In this document: piece after piece, positions 42,471 to 55,196 of the stretch
Numbering within the stretch: the stretch's first letter is position 1
Layout of the letters: each line of letters starts with the position of its first letter
DNA from: Camellia lanceoleosa
Taxonomy: Eukaryota; Streptophyta; Magnoliopsida; Ericales; Theaceae
DNA length: 64,000 bases
Direction: 5' to 3'
Assembly (NCBI GenBank): GCA_025200525.1
Contig: CM045761.1
Location: 97,750,182-97,814,181 of the forward strand
The notes under the pieces: generated by a model
What the model was told of the DNA's origin: nothing
Databases searched by the model: none
The model's input: the letters and a program-made list of their open reading frames with translations, nothing else
Program-made: the position numbers and the translations under genes

Positions 42471-45350
42471 GAGCTCTCCTCCTCCATTGTAGAGGGTTGG
42501 ATTTTTGAGCAAAAAACCAGAGATATATAGATATATATCTGATATATCTCACCTCCCTCTCCATATCTCTCTCATTCAACCATCAAATACCCTTGTTCTT
42601 GGGCCATTTCCTCACCAATCCATAGCACCACACCTCTACACTTCATTTCAGTACATTGGAGGCCATTTTCAGAGGGTAGGAGCTCATTTCCTTGGATCAA
42701 AACCTGCTGGTTTATTGGTCTACAAGGGTAAGCACACTTTTCCCCTAAACTAGCATTTTCTTGGTTCATATCTAAGCCATATTTTCTTGCACATTTGAGC
42801 TCCAACCAAAACTGAAAGTATCATTTTTTTGAGCTCTATTTCATCTTTCATTAAGGGTCTTATCCTGTTTGGGACCCCCATCTTGCACTTCCTTCATTAT
42901 CCCTTTGTATGCCATTTTCTTGAGTAGTATTTTTGGCCTATGATTAATCTGTTTTGGAGCATTATGTAAACTGATAATAGGCTTATTTTGATCCCTTCTT
43001 AAACATTGAAGAAGGGCTCACCATTGTTTGGGACCTCCATGTATCACTTGCCATTGTACCCCTCTTTGGTCCCCATTTTTGCATGATTTATTAGCTTATG
43101 AAGCTTCTGTTTTTGGACTCTGTTTTGAACTGAAAATGGACCTAAAATGATCCTCTCTTCATGTTTCATCAAGGGTCTAGGGCTTTTTGAGACATCCTTG
43201 GTATACTTCATGTTATAGCCCTCTTGGTGGCCTCATTTTGCATGATGCTTTGGCCATACTTGTATCTGTTTTTTGGGCTTGTCATAAACTGTAAAACATC
43301 ATATTTTTGGCCCCTCTCCAACATTGTAGAAGGGGCCTCCTATTTTTGAGACCAGCAGCTGTGACTTGCCTCATTACCCCTCTTGCGGAGCCATTTTTGC
43401 ATGCTGATTTTGCCCTATCTATGCTCACTGTTTAGCCATGCTTTGAACTGAAAAAATGCTTTTTTTAGGGCTCTCTTGCTTCTTTCTTCATACTCCATGT
43501 TCAAATTATGCATGCTTTGTATGGATGTAAGTCATTTCATGTGCCTAATCTTGGGTTTCGGGGCCTATAGCATGCATTGCGTGACATATTTCCCTGTTTT
43601 GGGACCATTTGGCATCGTGTCCCAGCACTGAAATTCGCATGCTTGTATGCCATCTTGCATCCCTTGCCATGCTTTGGTAGAGTTGCATTTTTGTGCCTTA
43701 GGTTTGGTTAATGCATTGTGCATGCATTCCATGTATTGTGTTGCCTTACTTGCCTCATTATGGCCACTGTTTTGGACCTAGTAGAGAGCTGTCCAAGTTA
43801 GCGTAAGACCATCCTTTGCATGTCGATGCATGCTTACCTTGTGTGTTGTTGCATGTTTAGGTTGCGCGCCTAGCATACATTGTCCATTTGCATGTTCATG
43901 TTGCATACTTAGCCTCTATGCCTAGGTTACATTTCATTAAGCATGCATCCCTTGCCTCTTGATTAATCATGATAGAGGTTGGGGCTCTTTGATGTGTTTT
44001 GTGCTTGCATTTCATTTGATATCAAAGTTGCTAACTTGGCTTTTGGGCCATCATGCATTGAAATGCGTGATTGATGGCCCGGGGGTCGAGGGCCATGCTC
44101 CCTTGAGTCCATTTCATGATAGGGAGTGTGTCCATGCACACATTTGCTTGAAATTCCATGCCATACACTGCCTGTCCTCTGTTGCTGTCAAAACTATTTT
44201 CTGCAAGAAGCTTCTGCCGACCGGCAACATACCGTGCCGACCAGCCAGGAATTTGTAGTCGATAGATCAAAATGCAGCCGGTGATCATCCCCTTCGGCCG
44301 GTGGTGTTCCCCCTCAGCTGGTGGTGTCCCACAGAACTCAAAGAAGCGACCCTGAGACTTTGGCAACTTTCAGAGGAGCAGGGCTGTGTAAATAGAGGCA
44401 ACAGTGCTATGGCAGCGAGTTTCCGGGCAAGATGGATCGAACATGCATCATTCGCGCATCCCGAGGCAGGGCTGCGACCATCTCTATTCTGCATTTAATT
44501 TTTTTTAAATTAGAGGGTCTGTAATAATTAATTAGCTAGGATAGTTGATTTATTGTTTGGCCTGTATATTTATTTGGACCCTCTGAATGAGGGCAATTGT
44601 GTAATAAGTGTGGGTGAGTGTGTGTGTGTCTTCCAACCCCACGTCTTTCTTCCCCTTTATTTACCTGCTTATGATGGTAGACTAGGGCATGTTTAAATTA
44701 GCATAACAGTATGATTACATGCGTGCATCCATACATTTGTTTACATGCACCAGGTTCGGTACATCACGCTAACTGCATTGTACTTCAATTTCCAAATTGA
44801 ATACGTGTTAGTTGTAGCATTTCACATGCCATGTTTAGGATAGCCAAGCCTGTCTTGATTGCATCTTTGCCTGTGTTGCATTAGCCACTTAACATGAACT
44901 AGGATCATGCATATGATTACTAACTAGTTTCTGTTTTGGCACGGAGTACTAGGTAAGCTTTTATGCTTTAGCATATCGCATGCGTGTGAATGTTGCCATG
45001 ATAGCACGATTACCATGAGGCTAGCTGCTTATGTGATATAATTGCTTGAATGCCTGTGGATGGAGGTCAAATTACCTAAGTTGGAATAATGCATTAAAAC
45101 TGTGAGTTTTAAGCCCACTAGATAGTGGCAAAACCATCTTTTCTAAAGCCCACTTGAGGGTGGCAAAATCTGCATTTTAGCCTACTTGCGAGTAGCAAAC
45201 CATTTTCAAAACAAACGTGCAATGTTTTGTTCCAATTTAGGCGATTTGGTCTATACTTGTTTGCTGTGCGCATAACATAGTAATTCTAGGCTAATAACCG
45301 GAATAAGAACACATAATGTTTTCAAAACAAGATATCACGGTTAGTAGAGG

Positions 45351-45366
45351 CCGATCTTCGGATCGG
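45351..45366 (+). other. LTR hairpin 2 with cUUCGg loop (LTR E)
   Basis: CCGATC-TTCG-GATCGG. Compared with B (CCGGTC/GACCGG), the fourth pair is A-T instead of G-C, which keeps pairing. Confidence 0.8.
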
Positions 45367-45674
45367 GCGAGAGGGGGTGCTCATAGCTGACCTTCCCCGA
45401 TCGTACCCAAGTTCCCGAGCCGAGGCAACTTTGGTGATGACGGACATGTGGCCTTTGGCACCGAGTCAGGGTTTCCTAAATTCCCCATTAAAAAATATTT
45501 AGGTGGCGACTCTGTATCTGGCAAAGCAGTCCATGTTTGGCACTTCTTTTCAAAAATCTGTTTTCTCAAAACGATTTGCCGGATTTGGACTTTTTGGTTC
45601 AAGATTAAGAACCGTGACACAAATTGAGTCCGACCTGTAACTAGTGAGTTCCCTCGCGAACCTGTTACACCATA

Positions 45675-46560
45675 GCATCAGTGAACCTGTTGTTCTCACT
45701 TAACAGATGTGTGAATGTCACTTTTTCTGACCTCGGAATCAGAATATCCAAGGCTTGATGGTAAACCTTCATCTTCTCTTCTTTGACTTTTCAGTCTCCT
45801 TTTGCTTGAGAAATAACCAAGTTTGAGTCCCCAATGACATCCAGCCTTATTGCCCCTAGTTCTAGGGTAGCTTCCAAACCAGCAATATACACTTCGTATT
45901 CTGTTTCGTTGTTGGACACTTTGAATTGGAGTTTGAAGGCTAAGGGTATATGGGAATCATTGGGCGCTATCCCATAAGCGTATTGATTGGATACTCCGTC
46001 AAAGTACATCGTCCACGTTTCCTCTTCTACGTGCAGAATGTCTTCATCTGGGAACAAGTATTCCACTGCTTCATCCCCTTCTACTGGGTAGTCTGCTAGG
46101 AATTCCCCTACAGCTCTTCCTTTAACTGACTTGCGCGTGACATACTTGAGATCAAATTCAGAAAGAAGAAGCATCCAACGGGCTAGCCTACCTATAAGTT
46201 TTGGTTTCTCAAAGAGATATTTGACGGGATCTAATCGCGAAACCAGGATTACAGAGTGAGCTAACAAGTAGTGCCTCGACTTCCTGGTAGCCTATACCAA
46301 GGCCAAGCAAGCTTTCTCTAAGGGAGTATAGCGGGTCTCGTAGTCTAGCATCGTCTTGCTCAAGTAGTAGATGGCCTTCTCCACCGTATCCTTAGATTCC
46401 TAAGCGAGCATGCACCCCATGGTTGTGTTTGTTATCGATAAATACAAGATCAGAGGCTTCCTTGGCTCTAGCAGTGACAACACAAGTGGATTCTACAGGT
46501 ACTGCTTGACTTGTTCGAAGGCAAACTGACATCGATCGTCGTCCCATCGAAACTTGTCCC
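45675..46560 (-). pseudogene. RNase H and archaeal-type RNase H, element C
   Basis: Minus strand. The first RNase H tail (LAHSVILVSRLDPVKYLFEKP) is near 46265-46200. The second, archaeal-type domain has MYFDGVSNQYAYG, NNETEYEVYIAGL and VIGDSNLVISQAKGD, with the last Asp kept in ENNRFTDAM near 45690. A stop near 45790 and upstream frame changes disable it. The domain order matches B. Confidence 0.83.
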
Positions 46561-46599
46561 CTTTCTTTAGGAGACCAAATAGTGGTTCACAAGTCAAGG

Positions 46600-47600
46600 T
46601 TATGAATTACACTTTACCCAGAAAGTCGCGCACCTCCTTTTTAGTCCTCAGTGGTGGTATTTCTAAAATGGCCTTGATTTTGGAAAGATCTACTTCAATT
46701 CCCCTTTGTGTGATCAGAAATTCCAACATTTTCCCTGCCGTCACCCCGAAGGTACACTTCTGTGGGTTCAACCTCAATTTGTATTCCCTGATCCGTTGAA
46801 AGAACTTTTCCAGTGCGGTGTAGTGACCTTCTTGCTTTTTGGACTTGACAATCATATCGTCCACATACACCTTAACCTCTTTGTGGATCATATCATGCAG
46901 AATGGTGGTCGCAGCCTTCTGATAGGTAGCCCCAACATTTTTTAACCCAAACGGCATGAATCGGTAGCAGTAGGTACCCTATGGTGTGTTGAAAGCCATA
47001 TTTTCTCTATCCTCTGGTGCCATCAGAATCTAGTTATATTCGAAAAACCCATCCATAAAGGAAAGCAAGGCATAGCCGGCGGTGAAGTCTACCAACTCAT
47101 CAATATGTGGCAGTGGAAAGTCATCATTTGGGCTGGCTTTGTTCAAGTCCTAAAAGTCGACACAAACCCGAATTCTGCCATCCTTCTTTGGCACTGGGAC
47201 GATCTTGGCCAACTAGGTCGGATACTCAAATACTAACAAGAATCCTACATTAATCTTCCTAGTGACCTCTTCCTTGATTTTCAGTGCCCAATCTGGACGA
47301 ATTCTACGTAGCTTCTGCTTGACTGGTTAGGCCTCAGGGTCAAGAGGGATCCAATTCTGTACAATCTTAGGATCAATTCTAGGCATTACTTTGTAGGACC
47401 ACACGAAAACATCTTTGAAATCTTTTAATAAAGCGATTAAACGCTTGCATTCCTCCAAAGACAACGTGGACCCAATCTAGACCCAGTGTGGATCCTTCTC
47501 AGTGCCCACATTAATGGAAATGATTTCATCAAAACAAGGCTTAGCAAACATTTCCTCCTCTCGATTAATCAAAATTTTCAAAGCTAGAGTAATTTCTTCT
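46600..47600 (-). pseudogene. Reverse transcriptase, element C
   Basis: Minus strand. The second half (46957-46607) is an open stretch MPFGLKNVGATYQKAATTI, with the active site YVDD intact near 46870-46860, then LRLNPQKCTFGV and the RTKKEVRDFLGK thumb. The first half (47560-46960) matches B but has several stops, mostly at Trp or Gln codons. C therefore keeps the motif that is lost in B. Confidence 0.85.
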
Positions 47601-49195
47601 GCTTCGTTTTCGTTAAAATTCTAAAAATCTTGTTCAAAGCAATAAACCAGCAGTACATAAAAATACACAGAATTTGCAGCATTTTCATTCAAAAGGTCCA
47701 AATCTTTGGTTACAGACTCAAAAGAAAAGTTGAATGAAGGCCAAGATAGGACTTTGGTATCTCGGTTACCACCCCCAGAAATACTAGACTCAGGCCTCTC
47801 AAACGAACTTGAATATGATCCCGACTCCACAGACTTAGTGGAATCAGATTCTGGCTCATCACCTGATTCAGAACTGGAAAGAAAGCCTTCCTCCAGCTAC
47901 CAAGTATGACGTGGTGCCTCGATACATCCAAAATTCCAGAGGTTGGGTCCACACTCAATTCTTCCCTAATCATGGAGATAGTAAAGTTATCCCCAAAGTT
48001 CTCTGTGTCGGTCGTGGGATCTATTAGGAGACTGGCCAATGCTGCCCCTACTCCAGGTTCGCTGTCGTCTGAGTCATCTTCCGTGCTCTGGCTAGCTTTG
48101 ATGCTTGGTTCAATCCTTTCCTCATCACTGTCCTGCAACTGTAGATCAAAGAAGATCTCAAACCCAGGGACACGCTTTTCGAGGAATTTACCCAAGGCTC
48201 AGGGAAGCCACAAAAAGAGAAGTCGTCTCCCTCTCAAACAAAACGGCCATTGAGCGTCCCCTAGATTGGCCTATAGACGAGCTCATAATGTTTCCCAGTC
48301 TCTTAGCCTTGGCTCTGCCCTTCATCTCTTCTCTTTTTCTTAACCAATCCTCTTTAGTGGGCATGTAACCAAGTCCAAAGGCATGCGGGTTGTGTGGCAC
48401 CTCTACCAATGCTGTGGCACCTTTCTATCCACTCTTTCCAAGCCCTATTCTTGGAACGTGCCATAGTTTGTTCACGAAGTATATGGACTGGGCACTAATG
48501 TACATGCCTTCGTCCGTGGCTGGAAATGTTTGCACTACCCGGGCTTCAACCAGATTGAATCCCAAGAGGAACACATCTTTGTTGCCATGATTGATCTCTA
48601 GCACTAGCGTAGTCACCTCCAAAGGTGGATGGATGGATGAGTTCCCAAAAACAATTGCTACTCCTCCCCCATAAGGATACTTCAACATTTAATGGAGGGT
48701 GGAGGACATAGCCTTCACATAATGTAACAAAGGCCTTCCTAACAGCAGGTTAAAGGTAGCCGATACATCCAGGACATGAAACTCGATCTCTTGGTCTAAC
48801 GGGCCATCCTAGACTTGCACTTTTATCGTGCCCAAGACCTCTCGGCTTGTGTTATCATATGCTCGTATCACTTGGGTTGTGGGAACAAAGTCGGCCAGTT
48901 TAAGGCCAATTGCGTAGGCAGTATGGGACAGACAAACATCAATGGTAGAATTGGTATCTACTAACACCAACGACACCCACTTCCCCCTGCATTCCACAGA
49001 AATGTATAACGGTTTGTTATAAGTCGATCCTTCCGGTGGTAGCTCTTTGTTAGAGAAAGTGAGCATTGGCTTGGCACCACCTGGAAAGACCAGGCCCACA
49101 AGTTGCTCGGACGTAGTATCAATGGAAAATTTAGCCTTGTCCATTGCCGACATTACCACCTGATCGTGCACCAGTGATGCCAAGAGGAGTCCCTA
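47600..49195 (-). pseudogene. Protease and G-patch-like region, element C
   Basis: Minus strand. The protease active site reads VDTNS near 48955 instead of VDTGS, so the catalytic Gly is changed. Its surroundings match B (LYISVECRGKWVSLVLVD; YAIGLKLADFVPTTQVIRAYDNTSREV). The G-patch-like part is IGLGKSG (about 48430) with FGLGYMPTKEDW (about 48370). The acidic Ser-rich tail (47760-47900) also matches B. The junction to RT near 47630 shows the same frame change. Confidence 0.82.
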
Positions 49196-51550
49196 AATAG
49201 GGATATCAGCTTGGATTTTCTTGAGCTGCTTCAAAACTAACTCCTCCTCCAACTGCTTCTCCTTCTGTTTCTTGACCTCCTGGTCCTTTCTCGATGGCTT
49301 TGCTTGATCCTGGTGTGGTGGCTTAAAGTATCGTCCACTGCGTGTAAGATGATCTATCTCCTTAGCAATCTTCGTCGGTGTGGGCCAGACACAAATCATT
49401 GTCATCCCACCATTCGCCATTAGCTGCTGACAAGCAGTTGTTACGCTCCTCTTGAATCATCTTTACAGTGCAAGGGTCCTCCTCAGGGCAATAGGCTATT
49501 GTGATTTTCAGGCTGCTCTCAATTCTTTCTTTCTCAAACTGCATCAGCACAGCTTCCTGTTCACTATTTACAGTGTTCACAACACCCACTTCTTGCGTTA
49601 GGTTTCCCGCACATTCGCCCTTCGGCAGTTTTTCTTTTTTATCCGCCTTCCCGGCCATTACAGCTACCTTTGTTTCCTTTTCCTCTGGTTTCATCCTAGT
49701 TTGTTCTTCCTTGTCTGGCTCATTATTCAACCATCTGGTATTATCGGTCGATCCCTTCAGGTCAAACCAATCGATTTGGATATCTCCCTAATCATGCTCA
49801 TCGAAGAATTGCAGGTTGTCCAAATCCTCTTCGAGTTCTGCCAAATCATCTAACCCTGGGCTTGGGCCATCCTCCCTGACCACATTGATGTCTGCCGAGA
49901 TTGGTAGCACCAATTTAGGCTTGGTTTGACTAGTTGGCACAATATAGCAACTCAGGTCATAAACCCTCTCAGTTAAGTTCCCAGAACACCGACAAAGGAG
50001 TAGTACCTTCCTCCGAGGTCGATCTCCCTCCCATTGCAAGTATCATTACCACATTCTTGGGTTAAGGTTTGAAGGTATCCATCATGCATAGATTTGCGTC
50101 TTCAAGAATGAACAATGCCAATTTTGGTAGGTGGGAGGGGATAATGTATACACTGGGGCCAGTGTATGGATAAGGTTAAGGTTTCAAGTAGGGGGGACTT
50201 GATTATGGGCTGGGAGCGGATTGGTAGTTACATTTGGTTTCTGGGGTGGGGCGATGACCTTGTTGTCAATGAGATCCTGAATCTCATGATGCAAACGGAA
50301 GCACTGGTGAATGTCATGACCGTGTTGCTAGTGAAAAGTATAGTATTTTATTGGGTTGTGTTTGGGTGGAAGATGATCGGGAAGTGGGCGAGGTTCTAAG
50401 GGTTTTAGGTGCCCTTTTTTTACTAGCACCTGCATGGCTTTGGATAGGGTCATATATAGTTGGTTAAAAGTCCTACCCTAAGGTCGGGTAGGGTTTGATG
50501 ATGTTTGTGGGCCTATATTGGCGAAGGGGTCGGCGATTTATGTTGTGGTAACAACACTTATGTCCGATGGCCTCGCAGCTATGCTACTACTGGCAGCATT
50601 GGAACTGCAAACAAATGGCCTCTTGGCTGGCTCCTGATCCTCAGTAAAAATTCCCTGTTTCATAGCATCCTCAATTTGGACCCCCATTTCATGAAGCTCT
50701 GTGAACGTAAATAGAGGTAGAGCAATCATCTTCTATAGTAACTTGCCATGCAGATTCCGGACAACCATTTTTATCTGATCCTTTTCTAAAGGCCGAGTGG
50801 TTATCATCGAGGCTTTGGCCCTCCATCTTGTCACAAACTCAGAGAAACCCGCATTCGGCTATTGACGTGTTTCCTTGAGATCACGAGTTGTGACCTCAAT
50901 CTGCGTATTTTAAGAGTACTGAGTAATGAAGGCTTCAGCCATCTCCTCCCAATTCTGTTTAACGAAATCTTCTAACTTAGCATACCAAATGGCCGTTGTA
51001 CCTAACATGGTGCGACCAAAGAGAGACAACTTATGTAGTCTAGTTAAGCCTATTGGCCACAAAATGTTTGAAAACAATCGCAAGTGAACCATCGAATCCC
51101 CGGAATTGTCAAAACAATCAATGTGCGGCATCTTAAACTGATCTAGCAATGTAACCGCAGAATTAGTGTATCCATCCTCTATGTTTGGGATGGAGTTAAC
51201 CCCTTGCGCTCTGTTGAATAGTTTCTCCAGTTTAGTGACTTTAAGTGTCATTGGATCAACTTCTAACTCGAATAGTGCCTCGGTCTGATATACCAGGACT
51301 TTGGAAGCTTGTGGCAGGACAAGTTCCGCTGGATTGCCTTGGTTTTCTTGAACATTGCAAGTATTAGCAGTGGCTCCGAGTGCTAGGATAGCTATCGTGG
51401 GTACACGGGATGTAGCAGCCATGGGCGGCTGCGGTGGCTATTGTTGTAGCCTAGTTATGACATCAGCTTGATGGGCCGCATCATGTTGTAGGGTCTCAAC
51501 TGTTTGTTGCAGGTAGAGTAGCAATTCCTCCATATTGACTGGGGGATACT
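49196..51550 (-). pseudogene. Gag, element C
   Basis: Minus strand. The conserved start MEELLLYLQQ is near 51530. The capsid domain is at 51300-50900 (KLEKLF, HIDCFD, AIWYAKLEDFVKQNW, AEAFITQYS). The ELHEMGVQIEDAMKQG segment is near 50705-50660. The zinc knuckle is near 50345-50290, with HGHDIHQC kept but its first Cys replaced by Tyr. The Lys/Glu coiled segment is at 49330-49200. Many stops separate the pieces. Confidence 0.82.
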
Positions 51551-52748
51551 GTGTCATGGGAATAGATCATTGGTTTTGAATTGGACTGGAAGTGGATGAC
51601 TGCTCTTGAGCCGAACTGAACACATGTGAGCTAAGACGTGATTGCTATAAGAATTAGATCGGTGAACTCTGTCTGGTTCTCCTCCGTCTTGTAACCGGTG
51701 AGAGTGAGGTAAACACGAGTTGTCTCCGAACAAGATCCTCGGCCTTGCAAAGTCTTCCAACTCGGGTCCAGAGTACATGGGGGATATCCAAACTTTCTGA
51801 AGCTATGGTTTAAACTACCTAGCAAAAGAAATAGAGTAAAAAAGCAACAATCAGAAACCGCATAGCACATCAACTAAGAGTTTTATCAACACAGACATGA
51901 TCAAAGCGGTAGGACTATACTCCACACTAAATTCTACCTAAACCTTATTCGTTTTGTAACCGGTGGGAGTGAGGTAAACATAGGTTGCCTCTGAACAAAT
52001 TCCAACCTGACAAAGTCTATTGATACAAGCTCAGAGTACCCGGGAGATATCGGAGCCTTCTGAAGCTATGGTTCCAAGACTATCTAGTAAAATAGAAAAT
52101 AGATTGCATCTCAGCCCAATTTCACTAGAACTGATGTGATCACAGTTGAATGACTGTGTTCTCTACTGAGTTCTGCCTTAAAACAGATACTAACTTAGCA
52201 ACTGATATGCACATCCCTGTACAGTTTCACTGTAAAACACATACCAGTTAAGTGAGAGTCAAAACACCCCTATGATGGGGTAGCATGACTGTGTCCTAGT
52301 TTTGTCAGGAGCTAGGGTTTTCACTATGCATAACAAGTGGTTTCACACAATCTCGCATTCGGGTAAGCATCATGTCCTAGTTTGGAACAGTCTCTATGAT
52401 TTTCGATATGCAACTAGGTCAATTGGTCAAAAAAGGTACCTCAACAAGACTACCTAGTACACCTCTCACACCTAACATGGAGAAGTGAAATGAGGATCAA
52501 ACGGTATAGCGGTAGTCTAGATCCAAGGGCTGTGTTCCCATTGTGGCACAGCCTAGAATTGATCATCCTATTGGCAAGCTTTTTCAAGCAAGCCTTCGGC
52601 AAACCGTTCAGGAATAGCAGATGGTAAACATTGTGACTTAAGCGCTCCAATGCAAATGCAAATGCAAAGAAACACATAAGTGTAGATAAAATAACATATC
52701 TTGAGTTTGACTCAAGTTCTCTAAGTCCCCAGTAGAGTCGCCAGAAAC
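51551..52748 (-). other. Element C leader, with duplicated gag-acceptor segment
   Basis: Non-coding leader between PBS and gag on the minus strand. A segment holding the acceptor-like TAG(G/A)TAG and the following ~150 bp occurs twice, at about 51675-51840 and 51950-52100, with roughly 70% identity. The remainder resembles the B and X3 leaders, for example the CCCTAGCTCCTGACAAAA block near 52300. Confidence 0.7.
52726..52743 (-). other. PBS of element C, tRNA-Arg type
   Basis: Minus strand reads TGGCGACTCTACTGGGGA, one base different from the PBS of B. It lies 5 bp from the LTR. Confidence 0.8.
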
Positions 52749-54571
52749 TGTGGTCACCTTTTTCGTGCCCCCTTTTGGAATGTTTGAAAGAAATGCCTCA
52801 TAGTTCGAACTCTCATGGTTCTAAATCTAATCTCACAAGTGCAATGTGAAATTGATAAACACCAAAGAGTCCAAATCTGGCAAATCATTTTGGAAAACTA
52901 ATTTTGAATCAAAAATGCCAAAATTGGACTGCTTTGCCAGATACAAAGTCGCCACCTAAATATTTTATTTTTGGGAAAATTTAGGAAAGCCTGACTCGTG
53001 CCAAAGGCCACGTATCCATCATCACCAAAGTTGCCTCGACTCGGGAACTTAGGTATGAGAGGGAAAGGTCATGAATTAAGCATCCCTGCTCGTCCAATCA
53101 AAGATCGGCCTCTACTAATCATGATATGATATTTTTGTAAACATTATGTGTTCTTGTTCTGGTTATTAAACTAGCATCACTACGTGATGCACACAAGCAA
53201 GTATAGACTAGTTTGCTCAATTTGGAACAATTCAACTCATGTTTGTTCGCGAAAATGGTTTGATTTTGCCACCTTAAGTGAGCTTAAAGATTGCGGATTT
53301 GCCACCAAACATAATGGGCTTTAAAACATGATTTGCCACTTAACAAAGTGGGCTTAAAACATACATTTGTTGAACTATTCCAATTCAAACAACAAGCCTT
53401 CATCCATAGGTATTCATGCTGCTTATGATTTAAGCTCATAGCAAGCATGCGAAACATGGCAACATTCACATTCATGCGAGTATGCTAAAGCAGAAAAACT
53501 CACCTAGTACTCCAAGCTAGGAAGATATGAGTTAGTAAAATATGCATGATTCCTAACTATGTTAAATATCTAACGCAACACATGCGATAATGCAATTAAT
53601 AGGCTCGGCTACTAATATGGCATATGAATCGATTTGAACAACATGCGATTAAACATGTATTCAAAGAAGTATTGAAATAACAATGCAGTTAGAATGATGA
53701 GCCGAGCCTCAATGCATTCAATACAAAATGAATATATGCAAACATGCGATATGCTAATTGAGACATGACCCTAATCTAACCATCAAAAGCGATTAAATAA
53801 AAGGGAGAAAGATGTAGGGTTGGAAGACATACACACACGCACACACACTTATTACAACATTATGCCCTCGCGACGGAGGGTCCGAATAAATAAGAGCTAA
53901 CTAACTAGCAACCAAGCTAAGCTAATTAAGCTAATTAGACTAATTAGACTAATTATTACAAACTAAATAAATAACTAGCTAAGCTAATTACTAATTATTA
54001 CAACACTTTAACTAACTAGCAAACTGATTAATTAATTTACAACACAAATGTACACGAACTAAGCATGTAAGATATTAAACTATGCTGCCACTACTCCGCC
54101 TCGAGAAGTGGAGGATGCACATGCTCGGTTTTGGCCCAAAAAGACCTCCGTTTTGCTCTCAAAAACCTTTATTTGTAGGGTTGAGAATTTCCAGAATCTT
54201 TCTATTCCATCTTACCAAAATTTACTGAGCTTCATATCAGTGACTTGCTGGCCATGGATAGATGCTGCTGGCCATCTATGGTGCACTATCGGCCATGTAT
54301 GGTGGCCTGCCGGCCACTAATGCATTGGATGACCATGCTGCAGCAGAGTACAAACAGAGCAAAAAGGGGGTTTTTCCAAGGATTGTCTGCACACTTTGCC
54401 TCTCCTTTTCATGGAGAAATCAAAGGAGGGACAAAATTTGGTTCATAAACCATCAATTAAGCAATTTCATTACATGATGGCTTGTGAGACCAATTGTGCA
54501 AGTTAAATAAATGCAAAATGAGACCAAAATGACTATCACCCCATAATGCATGATCAAGGGCAATGGAGACC

Positions 54572-54576
54572 TAGGA
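54572..54576. repeat. Target site duplication TAGGA, left copy
   Basis: TAGGA is repeated at 55197-55201 after the Cassandra element. Confidence 0.9.
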
Positions 54577-54823
54577 TGTAAGGCCCCGGTGTCCCACATC
54601 GGGAATGGGGGGGGAGTTCCTGGGCTATAAAAGTAAAGACCGGGACCCTTATACAGCATCGAGGCCTTTTCCCAAGTGGTGAAATCCCTATTAGAACTCC
54701 GCGGTTAAGCGTGTTTAGCCTGGAGTAGTTCTAGGATGGGTGACCTCCTGGGAAGGACAAATCCGTGCGGGCGTGGCCCAAAGCGGACAATATCGATGAC
54801 GTGTAAAGGGTCGGGGCGTTACA
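54577..54823 (+). repeat. Cassandra 5' LTR
   Basis: TGTAAGGCCCCGGTGTCCCA to GGGGCGTTACA, 247 bp, with 5S-like sequence at 54693-54755. Confidence 0.93.
54693..54755 (+). promoter_or_regulatory. 5S rRNA-derived internal promoter in Cassandra 5' LTR
   Basis: AGAACTCCGCGGTTAAGCGT and GGATGGGTGACCTCCTGGGA match the 3' half of plant 5S rRNA, including the A-box and C-box control regions for RNA polymerase III. Confidence 0.88.
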
Positions 54824-54825
54824 AA

Positions 54826-54837
54826 TGGTATCAGAGC
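54826..54837 (+). other. Cassandra PBS, initiator tRNA-Met
   Basis: TGGTATCAGAGC, the standard complement to the plant initiator tRNA-Met 3' end, 2 bp after the LTR. Confidence 0.92.
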
Positions 54838-54949
54838 CGACTCTTCGGAGTACCGAGTGTGGGCCCCTGGCGTCGTTCGGTGTATGTGGGCGGGCTTGCG
54901 AGCTGGCAGGCTACTACACGGGGACGTGTAGCCTTAAGGGGGGGTGGAT

Positions 54950-55196
54950 TGTAAGGCCCTGGTGTCCCACATCGGGAATGGAGGGGGTGTTCCTGGGCTA
55001 TAAAAGTAAAGACCGGGACCCTTATACAGCATCGAGGCCTTTTCCCAAGTGGTGAAATCCCTATTAGAACTCCGCGGTTAAGCGTGCTTAGCCTGGAGTA
55101 GTTCTAGGATGGGTGACCCCCTGGGAAGGACAAATCCGTGCGGGCGTGGCCCAAAGCGGACAATATCGATGACGTGTGAAGGGTCGGGGCGTTACA
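54950..55196 (+). repeat. Cassandra 3' LTR
   Basis: Same 247-bp length as the 5' LTR. Its 5S-like block is at 55066-55128. Confidence 0.93.

Larger units (their letters stand above)
41347..45669 (+). mobile_element. Solo LTR E (Tat lineage), 4323 bp
   Basis: Starts TGTAGACACCCC and ends CCTGTTACA. The flanks are CCAAC (41342-41346) and CCATA (45670-45674). The interrupted pol sequence on the minus strand predicts CCATA as the target, so the left copy carries two mutations. There is no internal region. It contains self-complementary GGCTTC...GAAGCC repeats (42311-42395), TATATAAG (42463-42470), a donor-like site at 42730, dyad clusters (42100-42185 and 44213-44330) and the UUCG hairpin (45351-45366). 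It lies in opposite orientation to element C. Confidence 0.88.
54577..55196 (+). mobile_element. Cassandra TRIM retrotransposon, complete, 620 bp
   Basis: A non-autonomous terminal-repeat element in miniature. Two 247-bp LTRs (54577-54823 and 54950-55196) flank a 126-bp non-coding middle with a PBS for initiator tRNA-Met (54826-54837) and a G-rich PPT (about 54936-54948). The perfect TSD TAGGA surrounds it. Each LTR carries part of a 5S rRNA gene, the hallmark of Cassandra, which gives it an RNA polymerase III promoter. It sits inside the 5' LTR of element C. The LTRs differ at only a few bases, so insertion is recent. It needs enzymes supplied by other elements. Confidence 0.95.

Noticed and set aside
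54693..55128. Possible 5S rRNA genes
   Set aside because: Only the 3' half of 5S is present in each copy, inside TRIM LTRs with PBS, PPT and TSD, so this is Cassandra and not an rDNA array.
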